Assembly: GCA_964476595.1 (NCBI GenBank)
Contig: CAYZCL010000146.1
Location: forward strand, 27,984 to 91,983
From: JALSRD01 sp964476595
Lineage (GTDB): Bacteria; Desulfobacterota; Desulfobacteria; Desulfobacterales; JALSRD01
DNA: 64,000 nt
Direction of reading: 5' to 3'
Shown here piece after piece: positions 17,138 through 26,013 of this stretch. Each line of letters opens with the position of its first letter. Position 1 is the first letter of the stretch. Made by a program: the position numbers and the translations under genes. The notes below the pieces were generated by a model. The model searched no databases. It saw nothing but the letters and a program-made list of their open reading frames with translations, and was not told where the DNA came from.

Positions 17138-18493
17138 ATGAAAAACATTCTGGTATTGGGAGCAGGGTTGGTGGCCCGGCCAGCCGTGCGCTATCTGCTC
17201 GATCAACCGGAACTGGTCGTATCATTGGCGGACCAGGATATCGAAAAGGCCAGGGCCGTCATCGGCCGAAACGATCGGGGCACCGCCCTGCAGGCGGATG
17301 TCCGTGACAGCGATGCGCTGTCACGACTGGTAGCCGCAGCAGACATCGTCGTCAGTCTCCTGCCTTGGACGCTGCACCCGCTCATTGCCCGCCTGTGCAT
17401 CGAACATAAAAAACACCTTGTCACGGCCTCTTACGTCAAAGAGGAAATGCGGGCGATGGATGCCCCGGCCAGAGAAAGGGGACTGCTTTTTCTAAACGAA
17501 GTGGGTGTCGATCCCGGTCTGGACCACATGGCGGCCATGCAGGTGATTGACGGGGTGCGTGACCGGGGCGGACAGGTGGTCGCCTTTTATTCATACTGCG
17601 GCGGCCTTCCCGCGCTGAAAAACAACAACAACCCCTTGGGGTACAAGTTTTCCTGGAGTCCGGAAGGGGCGGTGCTGTCGGCCATCAACGATGGCCGCTA
17701 CTTGGAGGACGGTCACATCATCGAGATCCCCTCTTCCCAACTATTCGAACATTACTGGCTGAAAAACGTTCCCGGCGCCGGCGTTTTCGAGGCCTACGTC
17801 AACCGCGACGCCCTGCCTTACCGTAAACTGTATGGCATCGAGTCCGTCCGTTCCATCTATCGCGGAACGCTGCGTAATATCGGCTACTGCGAGACCTGGG
17901 ATTATTTCAAGAAACTAGGGCTGTTAAACCGGCAGATGAAATTTGATTTCAGCGAGGTGTCCCCACGGCAGATGATGGCCAACATCATCAACACGGACAG
18001 AGAGGACGTCGCCGAAGCAGTGGCCGATTACCTGCACATTCCGCCCTATTCGCTGACCATTAAGAAACTTCAGTGGCTGGGCCTTTTCAGCGACTCCCGG
18101 CTACCTTTGGGACTGGCTTCGGTCTTTGAGATGTTCGCCTACCTGCTGAAAAAAAAGCTCGTCTATGCACACGGAGAATCCGACCTCCTGGTGCAACACC
18201 ACGAGTTCGAAACGGCCTACCCCGGGGGCGACGCGGAACGCATTCAGTCCACGCTGATCCACGTGGGTGACCCCGACGGCGATACCGCCATGTCGCGGAC
18301 AGTGGGACTGCCAGTGGCCATCGCCACCCGCCTCATCGCTGAGGGAAATTTAAACCTTACGGGTGTCCAAATTCCGGTTTCGCGGCTGATCTATGAACCG
18401 GTTCTCGCCGAACTGGCCAAATGGGGCATCCGCTTTGTCGAACGGCGGACCGAAACCATCCCGAAAACAGAAATAAAAGCCGTAATGTCATGA
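17138..18493 (+). CDS. Saccharopine dehydrogenase (glutamate-forming half)
   Basis: This 451-residue NAD(P)-dependent enzyme oxidises saccharopine to aminoadipate semialdehyde and glutamate. It matches the C-terminal half of the bifunctional animal/plant lysine degradation enzyme: Rossmann ILVLGAGLVARPAVRYLL at the N-terminus, SLLPWTLHPLIARLCIE, HLVTASYVKEEM, NEVGVDPGLDHMAAM and the very characteristic YSYCGGLPALKNNNNPLGYK with FSWSPEGAVL. The double ATG at 17135/17138 follows GGAGG; the second has the better spacing. Its stop overlaps the lysine-ketoglutarate reductase start (ATGA), so the two halves of the pathway are coupled. Confidence 0.92.
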   Translation: MKNILVLGAGLVARPAVRYLLDQPELVVSLADQDIEKARAVIGRNDRGTALQADVRDSDALSRLVAAADIVVSLLPWTLHPLIARLCIEHKKHLVTASYVKEEMRAMDAPARERGLLFLNEVGVDPGLDHMAAMQVIDGVRDRGGQVVAFYSYCGGLPALKNNNNPLGYKFSWSPEGAVLSAINDGRYLEDGHIIEIPSSQLFEHYWLKNVPGAGVFEAYVNRDALPYRKLYGIESVRSIYRGTLRNIGYCETWDYFKKLGLLNRQMKFDFSEVSPRQMMANIINTDREDVAEAVADYLHIPPYSLTIKKLQWLGLFSDSRLPLGLASVFEMFAYLLKKKLVYAHGESDLLVQHHEFETAYPGGDAERIQSTLIHVGDPDGDTAMSRTVGLPVAIATRLIAEGNLNLTGVQIPVSRLIYEPVLAELAKWGIRFVERRTETIPKTEIKAVMS

Positions 18494-19785
18494 GAACACT
18501 GCTGATCCGGGCCGAAGATAAAAATATCTGGGAAAAAAGAACTCCCCTCATTCCTGCCGATCTGGCCGACATCATCCAGAACACCGGAGTGGAGGCCTAT
18601 GTGGAACGATCCGATCGTCGGGTTTTCGGAGAGGCCGACTACCGTGCAGCCGGCGCCACGACTTGCGCATCCATGGCGCCCGGCGGCGTGATTCTCGGCA
18701 TCAAGGAAATCCCGGCAGAAAAGATCCTGCCGAATAAAGTGTACCTTTTTTTCTCTCACACCATCAAGGGACAGCCCGGCCAGATGCCCTTGCTGAAGAA
18801 AATCATGGCAAGCGGCAGCACGCTCATCGATTATGAAAAAATTGCCGACGACCGAGGCCGGCGGCTGGTCTATTTTGGCCGTTTCGCCGGCGACGCCGGC
18901 GCCCTGGACATCCTCGCGCTGGCGGGGGAATATTGGCGCCACCATGGCATTGAGACGCCATTCAGGGATTGCCGCAGGGCCCATCAATACGGATCCGTGG
19001 AAGCGGCCCGCAAACACCTGCGGCGGATCGGCAGGCAAATCGCCGAAAACGGCCTGCCCGCCGCCGTAACCCCGCTGGTGATTGGGATCTTGGGCTACGG
19101 CAACGTCTCGTCCGGAGCGCAACAAATTTTCGAATGTCTTCCCTTGGAGCGCGTCCGTCCCGACGCTTTGGCGTCCATCGACAGGGATCCTCACAAGATT
19201 TACCTGTGCGTCTTCAAAGAGGAGCACTTGGTGGCGCACTGCGACGGGGAACCCTTCGACCTGCAGGAGTACTATCGGCACCCGGAACGCTACCGCAGCC
19301 GTTTTGCACGCTATCTGCCGTACTTGACCATTGTGGTCAACGCGGTCTACTGGGAATCGCGCTATCCGCGTTTTATCACCTGGGACAACCTCGCGGAATT
19401 GTTTGAAGGCACGAACCGCCCACGGCTGTGCGCCATCGCCGATATTTCCTGCGATATCGGGGGGGCCGTAGAATGCACCGTGCGCGCCACGGATTCCGGC
19501 ATGCCGGCTTACCTTTGTGATCCGCTGAACCGAAGTGTCACCGACGGGCACGAGGGCGACGGCATCGTGGTACTGGCGGTGGACAACCTGCCTTGCGAAC
19601 TGCCCGCGGACGCTTCGACTTTTTTCAGCGGCCAGCTCAAGCCGTTCGTGCCGGACATTTTAAAAGCCGATTACCACGCTTCGCTCGACGACTGCGGTCT
19701 TCCTCCGGAAATCCGCCGGGCGGTGGTGGTCTACAACGGGAAACTGACGCCGTCTTTCGAATATCTCAGGCGGCATTTGGCATAG
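18490..19785 (+). CDS. Lysine-ketoglutarate reductase (saccharopine-forming half)
   Basis: This 431-residue protein matches the N-terminal half of the bifunctional saccharopine-pathway enzyme, which condenses lysine with 2-oxoglutarate and reduces the product to saccharopine. It has the alanine-dehydrogenase-like N-domain (EDKNIWEKRTPLIPADLAD), ILGIKEIPAEKILPNKVYLF and FFSHTIKGQPGQMPLLKKI, LIDYEKIADDRGRRLVYFG, and the nucleotide loop ILGYGNVSSGAQQIF near residue 200. The start overlaps the previous stop. The gene ends in TAG, 121 bases before mttB; if that TAG were decoded as pyrrolysine the protein would gain 42 residues. In bacteria this pathway as two adjacent genes is uncommon. Confidence 0.9.
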   Translation: MRTLLIRAEDKNIWEKRTPLIPADLADIIQNTGVEAYVERSDRRVFGEADYRAAGATTCASMAPGGVILGIKEIPAEKILPNKVYLFFSHTIKGQPGQMPLLKKIMASGSTLIDYEKIADDRGRRLVYFGRFAGDAGALDILALAGEYWRHHGIETPFRDCRRAHQYGSVEAARKHLRRIGRQIAENGLPAAVTPLVIGILGYGNVSSGAQQIFECLPLERVRPDALASIDRDPHKIYLCVFKEEHLVAHCDGEPFDLQEYYRHPERYRSRFARYLPYLTIVVNAVYWESRYPRFITWDNLAELFEGTNRPRLCAIADISCDIGGAVECTVRATDSGMPAYLCDPLNRSVTDGHEGDGIVVLAVDNLPCELPADASTFFSGQLKPFVPDILKADYHASLDDCGLPPEIRRAVVVYNGKLTPSFEYLRRHLA

Positions 19786-19845
19786 AAGGCGGTTTTCATG
19801 CGGCGTAAAACCTGCTACCAGGGATGCACCGAGACACATCTACAG

Positions 19846-19863
19846 GGCCTCCGGAGGCCTTTT
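19846..19863 (+). terminator. Possible rho-independent terminator before mttB
   Basis: GGCCT and AGGCC enclose a CCGG loop and are followed by four T. Flanking GACAC and GTGTC could extend the structure outward. The T-run is short, so this may only partly separate the lysine genes from mttB. Confidence 0.45.
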
Positions 19864-19924
19864 AGGTGTCGTATTGTAAAACGAAACCATATCGAAACAA
19901 GAAACTTATGAGACGGAAAATGCC

Positions 19925-21436
19925 ATGAAACGAAACCTGCATGCCGGCAGGCGTCTCGGCGGCGGGCTGTCGCTGAACATCCTGACCGATGACGAACTGG
20001 AGGAAATTCACCTGGCCACCCTGGAACTCCTTCAAGATACGGGGGTGGTCATGGAATGCGACGAGGCCCTGGAGCGCTTCGAGACGGCCGGTGCCCATGT
20101 GGACCGCGACGATAAGACCGTGCGCATCCCGCCGCACCTGGTGGAGGAGGCCATCCGCTCGGCACCGCCCAAGGTGGTGTTGTACGGGCGCGATCCGAAA
20201 CACGACCTGGTGTTGGAAAGCACCCGCGTGCACTTCACCAACTTCAGCGAGGGGGTCATGATCAACGACCCCCTGACCGGCGAGAACCGTGAACCGGTCA
20301 AAGCCGACCTGGTGCAGACGGCACGCGTCATCGACTACCTGGACGACATCGATTTCTGTGAAAAGGCCATCGGCGCCCACGACGTCAGCGAGGAGAGCGC
20401 ACCGCTGCACAACGCCGAGGCCTTCCTGACCCACACCACCAAGCACTGCGCCTTCGGGCCGGGCAACGGCCGCCTGCTCCGGAAAATCATCGACATGGCA
20501 GCGCTCATCGCGGGCGGCTTGAAAAAATTCCGCCGCCGCCCCATCGTGTCATTCACCACCTGTCCGGTCAGCCCGCTGAAGCTGATCACCGAGTGCTGCG
20601 ACATCATTATGGAGGCCGCCCGCAACAACGTGGTCTGCAACATTCTGTCCATGGCCATGGCCGGCGGCACGGCCCCCGTGACCCTGGCCGGGGCGCTGGT
20701 GACGCACAACGCCGAGATCCTGAGCGGCCTGACCCTGGCCCAGCTCACCCGTCGCGGAGCGCCGGTGATCTACGGCAGCTCCACCACGGCCATGGACTTG
20801 AAGCTGGCCGCGGCCGCTGTGGGCTCGCCTGAGTGCGCCCTGATCAGCGGGGCCGTGGCGCGGCTGGCACGCTACTACGCGCTGCCCAGCTACGTGGCCG
20901 GCGGGTAGGGCGACGCCAAGATACCCGATTGCCAGCTGGGCCATGAGAAAACGCTTACCGGGCTGATCCCCGCATTGGCAGGTGCCAATATGATTTACGG
21001 CCTGGGAATGATCGAAAGCGGCATCACGTTTGATTATGGTCAGCTGGTACTGGACGCCGAGTTCGCCCGCATGATCAAGCATACCGTCCGGGGCATCGCG
21101 GTCGACGACCGCACCATCGCCGTGGACGCCATCAAGGAAATCGGCCCCGGCGGCAATTTCCTGATGCACGAAACCACCTTCGAGGGCATGCGCGGCCAGT
21201 CGGACCCCGTGCTGCTGGACCGCAAGACACGCAGCGTCTGGCAGGAGGCGGGCAGCCCCAGCGCCTACGACCGGGCCATGGAAAAGGTGCGCTGGATCCT
21301 GGAAAACCACGAACCTGAACCGCTGGCGCCGGAGGTGCTGGCCGGGATCCGCGCCATCGTTGCGGAGACCGAAGAAGAGTTGGGCATCGGCGCCGGTACG
21401 CCGGTGCAGGAGAAGAAAGGCAAACCCGATGAGTGA
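19925..21436 (+). CDS. mttB: Trimethylamine methyltransferase with in-frame amber (pyrrolysine)
   Basis: Two open segments, 19925-20905 and 20909-21436, are joined by a single in-frame TAG at 20906-20908 (codon 328). The flanks read YYALPSYVAGG before the amber and GDAKIPDCQLGHEKTLTGL after it, the exact site where MttB proteins carry pyrrolysine. Read through, the product is 503 residues, the usual MttB length, and the second segment has no ribosome site of its own. The enzyme transfers a methyl group from trimethylamine to a corrinoid protein, leaving dimethylamine; pyrrolysine is thought to bind and orient the methylamine. The real stop is TGA. It overlaps mtbB by 8 bases. Function needs pylT, pylS and pylBCD, which are not in the window. 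Confidence 0.93.
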
Positions 21437-22835
21437 CCAGATTTTGACCCGTATGGGAGACGGCGAGCGTGTGCGCCTGCCGGAAACCGATATCCGCGAG
21501 GACATCCAGGACGGCACCGAGGATGCCGCCAAACGCGCCGGCATCGCTGCCCTGAGCGAAGACGAGCAGCGGCGGCTCTTCGACATCATCGCCGACCCTG
21601 CGCGCATCGTCAGCGTGGAACCGGGCAACGAAGTCATCGTAACCGACGACGGCTGCTCCATGAGTTTCTACGGCGGCCAGGACGGCGGCGGTGTAGGCGC
21701 TCCGCTCAGCCGCATGCAGGCCGTGCTGACCTACGAGCGCGCCTGCGGGGCGGACACCACCTCCATGGGCCACAGCGACTACAGCTACAAGCCGGTCAAG
21801 CCCATCATCAACTTCGAGGCCAACGACTACTACAACATCTCCATGGCCACCACAGCGCCTTTTTTCTACGGCGCGCAGCCCAACCTGGGCCTGTACTTCC
21901 AGCCCGACGGGCCGTGCCCCAACGCCGCCGAGCTCATGCCCCGGGGCAAGATCGAGGAGGCCTGCCAGGCACAGGAAGAGGCCGCCGAACACCTGCAGCG
22001 CGACCTGGTGTTCGTGGGCCGGCGCCTGGCCGACGTGGGACTCGAGGGCCTCAACCTCGACACCTGCGGCTCGGCCGGCGACGCCGATTTCCTGGCGGCC
22101 CTGGAAGCCGTGGCCGAACTGAAAGAGCAGGTGCCGGACCTGCCCATCCTGATGGGCGCCGCCGGCGAGTTCGTGCTGGGCATGCACGGCGGCGTCACCT
22201 TCCGGGGCGAACGCCTGGCCGGCATGTTCCCCCAGGATCAGGCGCGCATGGTGGCCGCGGCCGGCGGCGACATTTTCGGCCTGGCCGTCTCCACCGCCAC
22301 CACCGAGTCGGTGCCCTGGAACCTCGCCCGCGCGGTGACCTTTCTCAAGGCTACCAGCGAGCGTTCTCCCATCCCCGTGCACGCCAACGTGGGCATGGGG
22401 GTCTGCGGGGTACCCATGATGGAGCAGCCGCCCATCGACTCGGTCACGCGGGTGTCCAAAGCCCTGGTGGAGATCGGCAAGGCCGACGGGTTGTAGATTG
22501 GCGTGGGAGATCCCATGGGGATGCAGATCGCCCATATCATGGCCTCGTGCATGGGAGGCATCCGGACGGCCGGAGACCTGGTCGCCTGGATGCAGATGAC
22601 CCGCCGCATGAAGATCGACGAGGCCAAGGCGTATGTGGCGAATAAGCTGGGGATCACGCCTTTCGAGCTGACCGACGAGGAAATCATGCGCGAACTCAGG
22701 AAGGACCTGGGCATCGGCACGGTCACCTCCATCGCCGGCAGTCCCAAGGGAATACTGGCCAAGAGCCGCGTCGCACGGCTGCTGGACATCGACATCCGCT
22801 CCGTAGCACTGTTCCGCTCCCAGCTGGGCGAATAA
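21429..22835 (+). CDS. mtbB: Dimethylamine methyltransferase with in-frame amber (pyrrolysine)
   Basis: Open segments 21429-22493 and 22497-22835 are interrupted only by TAG at 22494-22496 (codon 356). The flanks VEIGKADGL and IGVGDPMGMQIAHIMAS match the MtbB pyrrolysine site, and the read-through product of 468 residues equals the family length. Other MtbB features are the N-terminal RMGDGERV, GADTTSMGHSDYSYKPVKP and LGMHGGVTFRGERLAG. The enzyme moves a methyl group from dimethylamine to a corrinoid protein, producing monomethylamine. It starts inside the end of mttB and stops with TAA. No monomethylamine enzyme (MtmB) is found, so monomethylamine may be released or handled elsewhere. Confidence 0.93.
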
Positions 22836-22884
22836 CCCGAACCGATACCCGGCCGCAGGCCGGGCATGCACACCAGGAGTTCAC

Positions 22885-23529
22885 ATGACCGACGAAATCT
22901 ACGCAGGCGCCCGGGAGGCCGTGCTGAAGGGCGATGTCGACGCCGCCACCGACATGGCCAGAAAGGGCCTGGACCAGGGCATCGACCCCATCGAACTGAT
23001 CAACAACGGCTTCATTCCGGGCATCACCGAGGTCGGCGACCTGTTCGGCACCGGCCAGCTCTTTCTTCCCGAGTTGATCAAGGCCGCCAAGGCCATGCAG
23101 GCGGCCACCGACATCATCAACGCGGCCCTTCCCGAAGGCGGCGGACAGGCGGGCGGCCGCATGGTCATCGGCACCGTGGAGGGCGATGTGCACGACATCG
23201 GCAAGACCATCGTGGTATCGCTCCTGAAGGCCAACGGCTTCGAGGTGCTGGACCTGGGCCGCGACGTCAAGACCGAGCGCTTCATCGAGGAGGCCGAACG
23301 TTTCAACGCCGACATCATCGGTTCCAGCGCCCTGCTGACCACCACCATGGGGGGGCAGAAGAAGCTGGAGGAGGCATTGAAGGCCGCGGGTTTGAAGGGC
23401 CGCTTCAAGACCATGGTGGGCGGCGCCCCGGTGACCCGCCGCTGGGCGCGGCGCATCGGCGCCGACGCCTTCGCCGAAAACGCCAGCGAGGCCGTGCGGC
23501 TGGCCAAGGAACTGATTGCCGGCGCCTGA
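22885..23529 (+). CDS. Methylamine corrinoid protein (MtbC/MttC type)
   Basis: This 214-residue methyl carrier binds a corrinoid (B12-like) cofactor. It has the N-terminal four-helix cap (LINNGFIPGITEVGDLFGTG, LFLPELIKAAKAMQAA) and the cobalamin-binding Rossmann domain with GDVHDIGKTIV (the DxHxxG cobalt-ligating histidine) near residue 104, IGSSALLTTTMGG and a final TMVGGAPVTRRWARRIGAD. It should accept methyl groups from MttB and MtbB and pass them on to tetrahydrofolate through a methyltransferase not present here. It cannot be told whether it serves MttB, MtbB or all three enzymes. AGGAG precedes the ATG. A strong terminator follows. Confidence 0.92.
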   Translation: MTDEIYAGAREAVLKGDVDAATDMARKGLDQGIDPIELINNGFIPGITEVGDLFGTGQLFLPELIKAAKAMQAATDIINAALPEGGGQAGGRMVIGTVEGDVHDIGKTIVVSLLKANGFEVLDLGRDVKTERFIEEAERFNADIIGSSALLTTTMGGQKKLEEALKAAGLKGRFKTMVGGAPVTRRWARRIGADAFAENASEAVRLAKELIAGA

Positions 23530-23556
23530 CCGGCGCAACGACGGCGGTGTATCTGC

Positions 23557-23588
23557 GCGGGCGGCCCCCCCCACGGCCGCCCGCTTTT
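23557..23588 (+). terminator. Rho-independent terminator after the corrinoid gene
   Basis: A perfect 10-base GC stem (GCGGGCGGCC pairing with GGCCGCCCGC) with an 8-base loop is followed by TTTT. It lies 28 bases after the corrinoid protein stop and closes the methylamine cluster. Confidence 0.85.
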
Positions 23589-23796
23589 CGTTGCCGGGCG
23601 GGCCGCACCTTTCCCGGCCGCCGCGAGTCGGTCCGCCGACCCCGTCGGGCCCTGCGGGACAAACCCCCAGCCGTTTCCAGATTTTCTCCCATCAAAATAG
23701 GGCGGCCACCTATGGACAAGGTCCCCTGCAGATCTTATATTGCGGTAGTATCCGGATGACTACAGAATAATCGTGGTTTCCACCAAAGGAGGAGAG

Positions 23797-24378
23797 ATGG
23801 ACACCCGCATCGATGTCAGACACGAAGGGGCCGGCTCTCCCGGTGACGTTGAACCGCTTCTCGATTCCACTATACTGCTGGACAACTCGATCGACCTCGT
23901 TTCGCTTTGGACCGGGGAGGGACCCGTACGGGAAAAGGCCGGCGAACGCAGAAAATTTGAACGCTACGCCATCGGCAGGGTGGCTGTGGCCCTGATCGGG
24001 CCTACTTCCGCCAAGCTCGGGGATGTGAGCGGCATGAGCATGGGAGAGATCGGCTGTGCCGTGTTCAAATGCAATCCCCTGGAGATCGGAGAAATCACGG
24101 ATATCAGCATGGGGGGAGTCGCCTTCCAGTATATCCAGAAGGAAAAACGGCTGGAAGATTTTGAAACCCTCGATATCCTGCTGGCGGAAGATGACTTTTA
24201 CCTTCAGGACCTGCGAATCAGGGTGGTTTCCGATGTTCCCGTCGCCGGTGATCTGGGCCTGGGGCCTTTCACCACGCGGCGCATGGGCGTGCAGTTCCGC
24301 GACCTGACGCCGGAACAGGAAACGGCTTTGAGCCACTTCATCAGCAGTTACAACAGCACCGGCAAGTACATGCATTGA
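23797..24378 (+). CDS. PilZ-like domain protein
   Basis: This 193-residue protein has an arginine-rich entry motif ERRKFERYAIGRVAVAL near residue 50 and ITDISMGGVAFQYI near residue 105, resembling the cyclic-di-GMP-binding PilZ pattern (RxxxR followed by D-x-S-x-x-G). The C-terminal RRMGVQFRDLTPEQETALSHFI is also typical. The N-terminal 45 residues are unique. An AAAGGAGGAGAG ribosome site decides the ATG at 23797. It stands alone and may be a signalling adaptor; the target is unknown. Confidence 0.75.
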   Translation: MDTRIDVRHEGAGSPGDVEPLLDSTILLDNSIDLVSLWTGEGPVREKAGERRKFERYAIGRVAVALIGPTSAKLGDVSGMSMGEIGCAVFKCNPLEIGEITDISMGGVAFQYIQKEKRLEDFETLDILLAEDDFYLQDLRIRVVSDVPVAGDLGLGPFTTRRMGVQFRDLTPEQETALSHFISSYNSTGKYMH

Positions 24379-24507
24379 CGACCGCTGGATCCACGGGCCA
24401 CAGCGCGCAGCACTTCTGCCACCCTGCTTTTTGATAACCGGCGGCGGCCACGCCGGCGCCGCCGGAGGAGAATTCAACCGGGATCCCCCGGAAAAAGGAA
24501 AAAGGTG

Positions 24508-24957
24508 ATGTACAAACGCATCCTGGTGCCGCTGGACGGCTCCAAACGGGCGGAGCGGATTTTGCCCCACGTGCGGCGGCTGGCACACCCGCAGGAGAGC
24601 GAGGTCCTGCTGCTGCAGGTGGTCAACCCTTACGTGCCGGTGATGGATCCGCACGCCTTTCTGCAGGAATACAGCGCCGAAGAGATGGAACAGATCGTCG
24701 GGCAGGCGCGAAGCTACCTGGAGGGGCTGCAGCACGAACTGGAACACGAGGGGATCCACTGCCGCGTCATCGTGGAACAGGGACCGGTGGTGGAGACCAT
24801 CATCAGCCTGGCCCAGGAACACGCCGTGGATCTCATCGCCATGGCCAGCCACGGCCGCAGCGGACTGTCGCGGGTCTTCTACGGCAGCGTGGCCGCCGGC
24901 ATCCTGCAGCGCATCGACCGTCCCCTGCTGCTCATCCGCGCCCGCGGAGACGAGTGA
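24508..24957 (+). CDS. Universal stress protein (UspA family)
   Basis: This 149-residue single-domain protein has the Usp fold markers ILVPLDGSKRAERILPHV at the start and the nucleotide-binding C-terminus DLIAMASHGRSGLSRVFYGS with ILQRIDRPLLLIR, so it probably binds ATP. A GTG one codon upstream is an alternative start. It is followed 175 bases later by a Nudix gene; both may belong to a stress-related group with the tandem Usp at 26014. Confidence 0.9.
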   Translation: MYKRILVPLDGSKRAERILPHVRRLAHPQESEVLLLQVVNPYVPVMDPHAFLQEYSAEEMEQIVGQARSYLEGLQHELEHEGIHCRVIVEQGPVVETIISLAQEHAVDLIAMASHGRSGLSRVFYGSVAAGILQRIDRPLLLIRARGDE

Positions 24958-25131
24958 CCGTCTTCACACGACAATTCCCATTTCCGGCCGCGGCATCCCC
25001 CTGGGCCTGAACCGCCCGGTTTCCCCCTTTTTCGTCCTTTCCGACGCCCGGACTCTCGATCCTGCCGGCGTGCCCAACGCGGCGATGTATCGTCCCTACA
25101 TCTTTTGCGGAGGATATGCTATAGGGACGGC

Positions 25132-25971
25132 ATGAAGCACGTGGTCCGCCATACGCGCCGTTTCATCGACCACGCCGCCCGGGTTCTCAATGAAAACGGT
25201 CACCGCCTGGATTTTTCCGCCATCGACCTGCACCGCGGCGAGGACCCCATCTCGTCGGTGCTGCTGCTCATCGGCCGCGCCGACGGCTGCCGCCGGGGCC
25301 CCTGCCTGATCCTGAACAAGCGCTCGCGCTACGTACGCCAGGGCGGGGACCTGTGTTTCCCCGGCGGCGGCATATCCCCCGGCCGTGACCCCCTGCTGGC
25401 GCGCCTGCTGCGCCTGCCCGGCATGCCCCTGGCCCGCTGGCCCTACTGGTCGCGCTGGCGCCGCCACGACCGGCCGCGGGCCGAACGGGTAGCCCTCTTT
25501 TTTGCCATCGGCCTGCGGGAGAGTTTCGAGGAAATGCGGCTCAACCCGCTGGGCGTCGACCTGGTGGGTCCCCTGCCGCCCCAGCGGCTCAGGATGTTCC
25601 GGCGCACCATCTACCCGGTGGCCGCTTGGGTACCGCGCCAGAAGCACTATTTCCCCAACTGGGAAGTCGAAAAAGTCGTCCCGCTGCCCATCGAACGCCT
25701 GCTGCGCCCCGAGGGCTACCTGCGCTGCCGGCTGATCTACCCGGGGGTGGCAGGCGGGAATTTCCGCCGCCGCGCCGAGGACCTGCCCTGCTTCCGCTTC
25801 GACGACGGGGACGGCGGTCAGCTGCTGTGGGGCGCCACCTATCACATCGTGACCACTTTTCTCGAACTGGTGCTCGGGTTCCGGCCGCCGCCGTTGGCCG
25901 ACCGGCCGCCGGTCATGAAGGTCATGGCGCCGGATTACCTGTCCGGCCCGCGTTGTGCGGTGCGAAAATGA
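25132..25971 (+). CDS. Nudix hydrolase, CoA-diphosphatase-like
   Basis: This 279-residue protein resembles NudL-type pyrophosphatases: a conserved LNKRSRYVRQGGDLCFPGGG near residue 65 corresponds to the loop leading into the Nudix box, and LRESFEEMRLNPLGVDLVG near 130 carries the REx2EE core. Between the two lies an insert of about 45 arginine- and proline-rich residues, longer than in the standard GX5EX7REUXEEXGU box, so the box is split and activity is uncertain. Relatives cleave nucleoside diphosphate derivatives such as CoA. The start ATG has AGGGA upstream. Confidence 0.7.
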   Translation: MKHVVRHTRRFIDHAARVLNENGHRLDFSAIDLHRGEDPISSVLLLIGRADGCRRGPCLILNKRSRYVRQGGDLCFPGGGISPGRDPLLARLLRLPGMPLARWPYWSRWRRHDRPRAERVALFFAIGLRESFEEMRLNPLGVDLVGPLPPQRLRMFRRTIYPVAAWVPRQKHYFPNWEVEKVVPLPIERLLRPEGYLRCRLIYPGVAGGNFRRRAEDLPCFRFDDGDGGQLLWGATYHIVTTFLELVLGFRPPPLADRPPVMKVMAPDYLSGPRCAVRK

Positions 25972-26013
25972 CACGCCTGCGCCGGCCCGCAGCCACAGGC
26001 GAATGAGGCCGTC

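Noticed and set aside
19786..19924. A pylT-like tRNA upstream of mttB
   Set aside because: No cloverleaf or CUA anticodon loop can be folded here; the only structure is the short GC hairpin at 19846.
20909..21436. Treating the segment after the amber as a separate gene, or mttB as a nonsense pseudogene
   Set aside because: The segment has no ribosome site, continues the MttB fold in the same frame, and the amber is at the conserved pyrrolysine column; mtbB shows the same pattern.
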